46,740 nucleotides of DNA from contig CAZEFW010000060.1 of assembly GCA_964511535.1 (NCBI GenBank), positions 1 through 46,740 of the forward strand, in the 5' to 3' direction. The notes below the pieces were generated by a model, which was not told where the DNA came from, made no database searches, and saw only the letters and a list, made by a program, of their open reading frames with translations. Both the position numbers and the translations under genes were made by a program. Shown here piece after piece: positions 25,696-32,510 of this stretch (the first letter of the stretch is position 1; every line of letters starts with the position of its first letter). Origin of the DNA: CAZCFB01 sp964511535. Lineage in GTDB: Bacteria > Myxococcota_A > Polyangia > GCA-2747355 > CAZCFB01.

Positions 25696-27066
25696 ATGCG
25701 CTTAACGCTCCGCCTGTTGTTGATCATACCGCTGGCGCTGTCTGCCGCTTCCGCGGCCCGCGCCGAACCCCCCGCGCGCGCCGCGCCGAAGGTGCAGATC
25801 TCCGCGTGGCAGCTGTCAAACGGCCTGCGGGTGCTGCACTCGCGCATGGGCCATGTGCCCGCCGTCAACGTGCAGCTGTGGTACCACGCCGGGTCCAAGG
25901 ACGAGCGCCCCGGCATCCGCGGCGTGGCCCACATGTTCGAGCACATGATGTTCAAGGGCAGCGCGCGGCTCGGCCCCGAGGAGCACGCCCGCATGCTGGC
26001 CGGCCTGGGCGGCTCGGTCAACGCCTACACCACCGCCGACGTGACGGTCTACTGGGACACCGTGCCGCGCGATTACCTCGACTTCGCCCTGCAGCTGGAG
26101 GCCGAGCGCATGCGCGACCTGCGCCTCACAGAGAAGACCATCAAGAGCGAGCGCGAGGTGGTCAAGGAGGAGAAGCGCCTGCGCCTGGAGAACAGCCCCA
26201 TCGGCCGCGCCCTCGAGGCGATCCACGCCACCGCCTACACCAGGCACCCTTACGCCTGGACGCCGGCGGGCCACATGGAGGACCTCAACGCCATCACCAT
26301 GCAGCAGTGCCAGGCGTTCTACGACACCTACTACGGCCCGGACAACGCCACCCTCGTGGTGGTGGGGGACGTGACCGAGGCCGAGGTCCGGGCGGCGGCC
26401 GAGCGCTGGTTCGGCGCCGTGCCGCGGGGCAAGCAGCCGCCGCGGGTCACCACCCGCGAGCCACCCCAGGCGGCCCTGCGCCGGGTGAACGCGGACTGGC
26501 CCTCCCAGCTCAACGTGGTGCTCGGCGCCTACCACATCCCGGCCATGGGACACGCGGACATGCCCGCCCTGCGCGTGATGTCGGCGGTGCTCTCTGCCGG
26601 GCGCAGCTCCCGGCTGAACCAGGCGCTGGTGCGCAAGGGCAAGGTGGCCATGTACGCCGGCGGCTTCGCCCGGGAGCAGGAGCACCCCGGCTTGTTGATG
26701 ATCTTCGCGGTGGGCCTGCCCGCCCATGACCTGAAGAAGATGGAGGACGCGCTGCTGGCGGAGGTGGAGCGCGTGGCCCAGGGCGGCGTGACCGAGCGGG
26801 AGCTGACCCGGGCCAAGAACAAGCTCTCGACGCAGCTGCTTGGCGGCCTGCGCACCCCGAGCGGGCTCGGCTCCATGATCGGTCGGTCCGCCGTGTTGCG
26901 CGGCGACCCTCAGGCTTTCCTGGGGGACGTGGCCCGCCTGGACGCGGTGACCGCTGCAGACATCAAGCGCGTGGCCGGGGCCTACCTGAACCGCAAGAAC
27001 CTGAGCCTGATCATCCTCGGCAACAAACGCACCGCCGGCCCGGCGGCCAAGGAGGCCTCCAAATGA
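25696..27066 (+). CDS. M16 family zinc peptidase (active subunit)
   Basis: 456 residues from the ATG at 25696 with GGGAGG upstream; a signal peptide ends near AARAEPP. The inverted zinc motif HxxEH is present as HMFEH (79-83) in GVAHMFEHMMFKG, and the distal Glu lies in the helix EREVVKEEKRLRLE. A second M16 domain with lower conservation fills the C-terminal half. Predicted to be periplasmic. It overlaps the next M16 gene by ATGA, as in two-subunit (processing-peptidase-like) M16 pairs, where one chain carries the zinc and the other helps bind substrate. Confidence 0.93.
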   Translation: MRLTLRLLLIIPLALSAASAARAEPPARAAPKVQISAWQLSNGLRVLHSRMGHVPAVNVQLWYHAGSKDERPGIRGVAHMFEHMMFKGSARLGPEEHARMLAGLGGSVNAYTTADVTVYWDTVPRDYLDFALQLEAERMRDLRLTEKTIKSEREVVKEEKRLRLENSPIGRALEAIHATAYTRHPYAWTPAGHMEDLNAITMQQCQAFYDTYYGPDNATLVVVGDVTEAEVRAAAERWFGAVPRGKQPPRVTTREPPQAALRRVNADWPSQLNVVLGAYHIPAMGHADMPALRVMSAVLSAGRSSRLNQALVRKGKVAMYAGGFAREQEHPGLLMIFAVGLPAHDLKKMEDALLAEVERVAQGGVTERELTRAKNKLSTQLLGGLRTPSGLGSMIGRSAVLRGDPQAFLGDVARLDAVTAADIKRVAGAYLNRKNLSLIILGNKRTAGPAAKEASK

Positions 27067-29255
27067 GCGTCGCCACGCGAACTGTCCTGCTGGCCGCCTG
27101 CCTGTCGCTGCTGGCCGCCTGTCCCTCCACGCCGAAGCCGCCGCAGACGCCGGCCAACCTGGACACCGGGCCGATCAAGCCCCCGGCCCTCAAGGCCCCC
27201 GCGGCCATCAAGCTGCCCGAGATCGTCCGCAGCAAGCTGAATAACGGCCTGTCGGTCTGGGTGCTGCCCGAGCGCGCGCTGCCGTTGGTCAACGTCAAGC
27301 TGCAGCTGCGCGCCGGTGGTTACGACGACCCGCTTGACCGGGTGGGCCTGGCCAGCTTCACCGCGCGAATGCTGCGCCAGGGCGTCAAGGGCCTGGACGC
27401 CGACGCCATCAGCGAGGCCGTGGACATGGCCGGCGCGTCGCTTTCGGCCTGGGCCGGCGGCGAGCGTATCACCATCAGCTGCACCGCGCGCCGCGAGCAT
27501 GTGGCGCTCTGCCTGCGCCTGGTGGGCCAGATGACCACCAGCCCCACCTTCCCCGAGGCTGAGATGAGAGAGGTGCGCGACCGGCTGCTGGGCCAGGTCA
27601 AGCAGGCGCGGGACGACCCATCCACCCTCGCCGCGCTGCACTTCGACAACATGCTGTTCGGCGACGGCCACCCCGACGGCGTGCCGCTGTCAGTGGCCTC
27701 GGTCAACGCCATCGGCCGGGCCGACCTGGTGGGCTTCCACCAGCGCTTCTTCGTGCCCGACGGCGCCATCCTCGGCGTCAGCGGCGATGTGGACGCGGCC
27801 GCGGTGGCGAAGCTGGCCACCAGCCACCTGGGTGAGTGGGCCGCGCGCAAGCGCCCGCCGGCCCGCACGCTGAAGGTCAAGGATCCCGGCCCCGGGCTGC
27901 GCGTACTCCTGGTGGACAAGCCGGATCTGACCCAGGCCTTCTTCACCCTGGGCCACGCGGGGATCCCGCGCACCCACGCCGACCGGGACGCGGCGCAGCT
28001 GCTCAACCACACCCTGGGCGGCGGCGGCTTCTCCTCGAGGCTGATGAAGAAGATCCGATCCGAAGGGGGCAAGACCTACGGGATCCGCTCTGCCTTCGGC
28101 ATGTACAGCAGCCACGGCGACTTCTACGTCAAGAGCTTCACCCGCACGGCGGAGCTGACGGGCATGCTCGCCACGGTCAAGGCCGAGCTGGAGCGCCTGA
28201 TCAACGAGCCGCCGTCGGCGCAGGAAGTGCTCGCCGCCAAGGGCAAGCTGGCCGGGGGCTACCCCCTGCGCCTGCAGACCCCCGCGGCGCTGCTGTCGGC
28301 GCTGATGTGGGCCGAGCAGACCGGGCTGGGCCAGGACCATGTCACGGCCTACCCGGTGCGCATGTACGGAGTGACCGAGCAGACCATCCGGGCCGCGGCG
28401 AAGCGGCTGGTTCGGCCGGGCCAGCTGCTGGCTGCCGTGGTGGGCAAGGCGGACGAGCTGGCCCCGCTGCTCGAGGCGGCCAAGATCCCCTTCGAGCGGG
28501 TTGGGTACCTCGAGCCCATCAGCGCCGCGCGCCGCAAGCAGAAGGCGCAGGCCGTGCCGATCTCCCCCGCGGAGCAGGCCCGGGCAAAGAAGCTGCTGGC
28601 CAGGGCCCTGAAGGCGGCCGGCGGCAAGCGCCGCCTGGCGCGCATCAAGACGCTGCGCATGGAGGGCGAGGCCGCCATCGGCCCGATCCAGGGCGCCTAC
28701 GTCGGCCTGGTCAAGCTGCCCGACATGATGCGCCTGTCGTTGCGCTTCCGGGGCATGGAGATGGCCCAGGTGCTGGCCGGGGACCAAAGCCACATGCGCG
28801 CCGGAGATCGCACCCAGCCGCTGCCGCCTGCGGGCCGGCGCCAGCTGCGCCAGAGCCTGTTCCTGCTGTCGACCCTGCTGCCACTCAACGCCCTGTCCGA
28901 GGGCGTGCGGTCGCGCCCGGTGGACCCGGCGAAGCTGAAGCTCGAGGCCGGGCTGGTGGCGGTGCAGGTTCTGCCCCCCGACCTGGATCCTGCCACCCTG
29001 GTCATCAACGGCAAGACCGGCCGCCTGGTGCAGGTGCGCAGCCAGCAACCCGACGGCTCCGAGGTGGTCATGAGCCTGGAGGACCACCGCAAGGTGGGCG
29101 GCGTGATGGTCCCGCACAAGATGACCTCCCGCGGCGCCCGGGGCGGCCCCCAGGTGGTGAAGCTCAAGAAGGTTCAGCTCAACCCGAAGGTCACCGTCGA
29201 GATGATCACCGGCGGCCCAAAAGCCGCCGGGCCAGGCGGCGCAGGCGGGAAGTGA
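27063..29255 (+). CDS. M16 family non-catalytic partner lipoprotein with C-terminal extension
   Basis: 730 residues. Lipobox LLAAC (Cys about residue 20). Two M16 domains follow (~50-480), recognisable from LPLVNVKLQLRAGG and, in the second, LNHTLGGGGFSSRLMKKIRSEGGKTYGI. At the zinc-site position the sequence is VGLASFTARMLRQG, so HxxEH is missing and the chain should be inactive. The last ~220 residues (RAKKLLARALKAAGGKRRLARIKTL onward) are an extra domain reminiscent of beta-rich lipoprotein-carrier-like extensions seen on such proteins. It would anchor the complex to a membrane. Strong coupling to the catalytic gene by a 4-bp overlap. Confidence 0.88.
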   Translation: MSVATRTVLLAACLSLLAACPSTPKPPQTPANLDTGPIKPPALKAPAAIKLPEIVRSKLNNGLSVWVLPERALPLVNVKLQLRAGGYDDPLDRVGLASFTARMLRQGVKGLDADAISEAVDMAGASLSAWAGGERITISCTARREHVALCLRLVGQMTTSPTFPEAEMREVRDRLLGQVKQARDDPSTLAALHFDNMLFGDGHPDGVPLSVASVNAIGRADLVGFHQRFFVPDGAILGVSGDVDAAAVAKLATSHLGEWAARKRPPARTLKVKDPGPGLRVLLVDKPDLTQAFFTLGHAGIPRTHADRDAAQLLNHTLGGGGFSSRLMKKIRSEGGKTYGIRSAFGMYSSHGDFYVKSFTRTAELTGMLATVKAELERLINEPPSAQEVLAAKGKLAGGYPLRLQTPAALLSALMWAEQTGLGQDHVTAYPVRMYGVTEQTIRAAAKRLVRPGQLLAAVVGKADELAPLLEAAKIPFERVGYLEPISAARRKQKAQAVPISPAEQARAKKLLARALKAAGGKRRLARIKTLRMEGEAAIGPIQGAYVGLVKLPDMMRLSLRFRGMEMAQVLAGDQSHMRAGDRTQPLPPAGRRQLRQSLFLLSTLLPLNALSEGVRSRPVDPAKLKLEAGLVAVQVLPPDLDPATLVINGKTGRLVQVRSQQPDGSEVVMSLEDHRKVGGVMVPHKMTSRGARGGPQVVKLKKVQLNPKVTVEMITGGPKAAGPGGAGGK

Positions 29256-29631
29256 GCGAGGGCTCCTTGCCGGGGGTCGGGGGCAACCGGCGAGGCATCA
29301 CGGAGCGCAAAGCGGACGGCGTGAACAGGCTGGGCGAAGGGGTCTCCTCCGGGGGAGGCGCCTGGTCGTCCGGCGCGTCAGCTGGCGGCCGTTCAGTGGG
29401 CTGTTTCGTCATCTTTGAGTGAAAAACAGCAGATAAAGGTTAATCAAGGAATACGGTCTCTGCCCAATTTTTATCTTGAACCGGCGCAGCGTGGCTGCCA
29501 TATTATAGTACAAGTTGCAGGTTTTGCAGTATCAGCATCTTTTGCCGGAACAAAGTCCCACGCAGCACCGGAAAAGGGGTCTCGGATCGGGCGCAGCTGC
29601 CAAATGTTCCAAGGGATCTGAAGGAATGGTC
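29256..29631. other. 376-bp gene-free stretch
   Basis: The left part (29256-29410) is GC-rich without a convincing gene; a 68-codon minus-strand frame here lacks a ribosome site. The right part (29411-29630) is AT-rich and holds the likely promoter of the HTH-receiver gene. Confidence 0.6.
29476..29506 (+). promoter_or_regulatory. Possible promoter for the HTH-receiver gene
   Basis: TTGAAC (29476-29481) and TATTAT (29501-29506) with a long 19-bp spacer in an AT-rich segment, about 125 bp before the start codon. The long leader is noteworthy; spacing makes it uncertain. Confidence 0.35.
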
Positions 29632-30204
29632 ATGCAGAGAATTTTCTCCTCGAGGCAAGTCGGCAAGCTCCTGGGCGCCGACCCCTCCAGCGTCAACCGC
29701 TGGATCGACTCGGGAAAGCTCAAGGCGTACCGCACACCGGGCGGCCACCGGCGCGTCCTTTTCGACGACCTGATGGCCTTCCTGGACGATTGCGGCATCC
29801 CGGTCCCGGATGAGCTGAAGCCGGACCACATCACCCTGCTGCTGGTGGACGACGATCAGGCCTACATCAAGTCGCTGCGCAAGTCGCTACTGCGCGCGGA
29901 CAAGAGCCTGGAGATCACCACCTGCACCTCGGGCTACGAGGCCCTCATCGAGCTGGGCGCCAAGCGCCCCGACGCGGTGGTGCTCGACGTCTTCATGCCC
30001 GGCATGGACGGCGTGGAGGTGTGCAGCAAGATCAAGGGCAACGCGGAGACCCAGAACATCATGGTCATCGCCACCACCGCCCACCCGAGCCCCGCGGTGG
30101 AGAAGAAGGTGCTCGAGGCCGGAGCCTCCGCGTTCCTTGCCAAGCCGTTCAAGGCCACGGCCATCGTCGAGGCCGTACGCCCCAAGAAAGCCGGCCGGGC
30201 CTGA
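29632..30204 (+). CDS. Excisionase/MerR-type HTH fused to a response-regulator receiver domain
   Basis: 190 residues from the ATG at 29632, which is correctly spaced from AAGGA; an ATG 6 bp earlier is too close to it. Residues 1-55 are a winged HTH of the excisionase/BldC type (SSRQVGKLLGADPSSVNRWIDSGKL, then RTPGGHRR). Residues ~66-185 are a receiver domain with intact acidic pocket DDD (73-75), phosphorylation Asp119 in VVLDVFMPGMDG, Thr148/149 and Lys171 in LAKPF. This HTH-first order is unusual for response regulators but occurs in deltaproteobacteria. No histidine kinase is adjacent, so it is an orphan regulator. It should bind DNA or a partner in a phosphorylation-dependent way. Confidence 0.9.
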   Translation: MQRIFSSRQVGKLLGADPSSVNRWIDSGKLKAYRTPGGHRRVLFDDLMAFLDDCGIPVPDELKPDHITLLLVDDDQAYIKSLRKSLLRADKSLEITTCTSGYEALIELGAKRPDAVVLDVFMPGMDGVEVCSKIKGNAETQNIMVIATTAHPSPAVEKKVLEAGASAFLAKPFKATAIVEAVRPKKAGRA

Positions 30205-30238
30205 TTCACCCTCCGGCTGTCCCCCCAGCTCCCCCCAG

Positions 30239-30940
30239 CTAGCCAATCTCGAACGCCTGAAGGTCCTGCTCCAGGGTCTGCTCGAGGTGCTGCGCCACGG
30301 CGCCGCGCAGCCGCCGGCGCGTGCCCACGAACGCCCCGGGCGACAGGCTCTCCGCCAGGGTCGACGCCAGGCCCAGCGCCTGAGCCTCGAGCTGGTCCGG
30401 CGGCACGACCTGGTGCAGGTAGCCCGCCTCCGCGGCCTCCGCCGGGCTGTAGATCTGGGCCAGCTGCGTCGCGGCGGTCAGGTGGCCCGGGCTCAGCCGG
30501 TTGCGCGCCATCTCCACGGCGAACACGGGCAGCGGCATGCCGATGGCCACCTCGTTCAGGCCGATCTTGAACTCGCCCTCGACGCCGATGACATGGTCGG
30601 CGGCCAGCAGGAACACCGCGCCGCCCGCCATGGTGTGGCCGGTGCAGGCGATGACCACCGGGGCGCCGAACAGGTAGACCCGCAGCAGCATGCGCGCCCC
30701 CGCGGCCACCAGGGCGCGGGCCTCGTCCATGCCGCGCGTCATCACGCTCAGATCGAACCCGGCGCAGAACCGTCCGGGGCGGCCGGCGATGACCAGCGCC
30801 CGGGCGCCGCCCGCCTCTGCCGCGTCCAGCGCCGCGCTCATGGAGGCGATGGCGTCATGGGACAGGGCGTTGGCCTTGCCGTCGTCGAAGGTCAGCACAT
30901 GGACGTCACCCTCGGTGCGGGTGGTCACGATATCGGACAC
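30239..30940 (-). CDS. Enoyl-CoA hydratase/isomerase (crotonase) family protein
   Basis: 233 residues, slightly short for the family. Oxyanion-hole motifs: GRPGRFCAGFDLSVM and TGHTMAGGAVFLLAADH. GLNEVAIGMPLP has a Glu near the position of one catalytic Glu of enoyl-CoA hydratase; the second (GGTQRL-like region) reads LPVFAVEMAR, so the exact reaction is uncertain. It acts on acyl-CoA thioesters in the cytoplasm. It is 12 bp downstream of the esterase gene on the same strand and may be co-transcribed. Confidence 0.88.
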   Translation of the reverse strand: MSDIVTTRTEGDVHVLTFDDGKANALSHDAIASMSAALDAAEAGGARALVIAGRPGRFCAGFDLSVMTRGMDEARALVAAGARMLLRVYLFGAPVVIACTGHTMAGGAVFLLAADHVIGVEGEFKIGLNEVAIGMPLPVFAVEMARNRLSPGHLTAATQLAQIYSPAEAAEAGYLHQVVPPDQLEAQALGLASTLAESLSPGAFVGTRRRLRGAVAQHLEQTLEQDLQAFEIG

Positions 30941-30952
30941 GGTGTCTTCTCC

Positions 30953-31918
30953 TTAGTTTGCGACCCAGCTCTTCATGAAGCCGTAGGCGTTGATGGCAAG
31001 CGGGTAGGGCATGCCGTGCCCCTCGCCTGACCATAGCCTGAGCTTGACCTTGTAGCCCAGCTGCTGCATGCGCGCGGCGAGCTGGCACGAGTAGTAGACC
31101 GACACGGTGGTGTCGTCCACCGAGTGGGAGATGTAGCCCGGGACCCGCCGCCCGCTGGTGGGGACCTTGATCGGCTTCTCCGCGCCCGCGCAGCTGCACC
31201 AGCCGGCCTGACCCTTCAGCCCGCCGCAGGTGGGGGCGGTGCCCTTGAACTTGCACCCGGCCGTGGAGCCGCACTTCACCAGCCCCGAGGCGTTGGCCGC
31301 GAAGGCTGCCACGCGGCGGGGCAGGGCCATGGCCGCGGCGATGGCGAAGAACCCGCCGTTGGAGTGGCCCAGCAGGTAGACCCGGCGGTGGTCGATCTTG
31401 TACGCCCGGCGCGCCTCCTGGATGATGGCGCGCACCAGCAGCAGGTCTGCGTTCTTGTTGGGATCGGTGTTCGGGTGAGTCTCCCAGTACCGCTCGCTTC
31501 CGGTGTGGTTGTCCCAGTCGCCGGAGCTCATCATGCGGCCCCAGGGCGATGCGATGACCACGCCCGACTGGTCGGCCAGGTCCTTGGCGCCCGAGGCGTT
31601 GACCATGCGCAGGGCGTCGTCGTTGGTGCCGTGGAATGTGATGAGCAGCGGCGCGCCGGCCGTCTTGGCCGGTAAGTACAGCTCCACCTTTCGCTTCTTT
31701 CCGGCCACGGTGAGGGTGCCCGCGCGCGCGCCAGCGCCGGCGGGGAAGCTGCCCTGGTAGGCCACCTTGTCGCCGCCGGCAGAGTTGCCCCAGTCCACCG
31801 GGGAGCCGTCAGGGAACGTGGGGTCAGCGTCCCGGGTGGCGCGGGCGTTGCCCGAGCAGCCCGAGCAGGCGGGGATCAGCGGCAAGGCGAGAAGAAACAT
31901 CAGCAGCAGTCGACGCAT
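30953..31918 (-). CDS. PHB-depolymerase/feruloyl-esterase-like lipoprotein
   Basis: 321 residues. Lipoprotein-type signal with IPAC (Cys about residue 18) and nearby Cys residues. Catalytic triad of the esterase family: Ser in LLGHSNGGFFA, Asp in HSVDDTTVSVYY and His in GEGHGMPYP. LYLPAKTAGAPLLITFHGTNDD is the usual first strand and oxyanion region. Several Cys (KCGSTAGCKFKGTAPTCGG, WCSCAGAE) probably form disulfides in an exported domain. It would hydrolyse an ester polymer or a polysaccharide ester outside the cytoplasm. Not necessarily linked to storage-PHB metabolism. Confidence 0.87.
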   Translation of the reverse strand: MRRLLLMFLLALPLIPACSGCSGNARATRDADPTFPDGSPVDWGNSAGGDKVAYQGSFPAGAGARAGTLTVAGKKRKVELYLPAKTAGAPLLITFHGTNDDALRMVNASGAKDLADQSGVVIASPWGRMMSSGDWDNHTGSERYWETHPNTDPNKNADLLLVRAIIQEARRAYKIDHRRVYLLGHSNGGFFAIAAAMALPRRVAAFAANASGLVKCGSTAGCKFKGTAPTCGGLKGQAGWCSCAGAEKPIKVPTSGRRVPGYISHSVDDTTVSVYYSCQLAARMQQLGYKVKLRLWSGEGHGMPYPLAINAYGFMKSWVAN

Positions 31919-32091
31919 GGGTTGTCTCTCCGGTTGAGGTTATCCGGGCGGCGATGGCGCCCCTCGGTTCGGTAGTATACGTTATGCGCACGAAGAGGTC
32001 GGTGGATCGGAACCGCAGGCGTGGGCGACTTCCAAGTATCGGCAGCGGTCTTCAGCGAAACGGTCAGGTTCAAGCAGAGAGGTCAGCGCAG

Positions 32092-32427
32092 ATGTACACA
32101 GGATTCGTCGTGGTGGAACGTGATGTGGTCGAGCAGCTAACCGGACAGGGCGGAGGGGCGCGGCTTCTGCAGGCCGGGATCTCGGCCGGCGGGCTGCGCC
32201 TGGCATGGCTGGATGGGCGCACGGCGGCGGTGCCGTGGCCGCAGATCAAGGCGATGCTCGCGCTGGACGACCTGCCGCCGCCCTCAACCGCGTTCGTTGG
32301 CGATCACGGGGAAGTTGGGCTGATGTTCTCGTCCAACCACGCCCACGGGCTGCTGCGCTACCGCGAGCCTCACTCGGTGGTCATGCCCATAGGCCGCCTG
32401 ACGGCCAGCGGTTTTCAGCCCGCCTGA
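32092..32427 (+). CDS. Small protein of unknown function upstream of clpV
   Basis: 111 residues from the ATG at 32092 (GAGAGG about 9 bp upstream); an in-frame ATG at 31984 would add a basic, poorly conserved-looking tail. It has no signal peptide or membrane helix and is a mixed alpha/beta sequence with LRLAWLDGRTAAVPWPQIKAML and SVVMPIGRL. Not recognised. It lies 83 bp before clpV on the same strand, so it might be an accessory of the T6SS-like locus (inference). The 172 bp before it, back to the divergent esterase gene, shows only a TATACG-like hexamer. Confidence 0.5.
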   Translation: MYTGFVVVERDVVEQLTGQGGGARLLQAGISAGGLRLAWLDGRTAAVPWPQIKAMLALDDLPPPSTAFVGDHGEVGLMFSSNHAHGLLRYREPHSVVMPIGRLTASGFQPA

Positions 32428-32510
32428 CCGCGCCTCACCTGGCGGTTGCCCGAGGCCGCCGTCTGAAGGATAATTCGTCCTTCACACCCCCAGAATCAGG
32501 AGAGCATCAC

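Noticed and set aside
29206..29412. 68-codon minus-strand gene after the M16 pair
   Set aside because: No ribosome site, low-complexity Pro/Arg composition and overlap with the end of the M16 gene.
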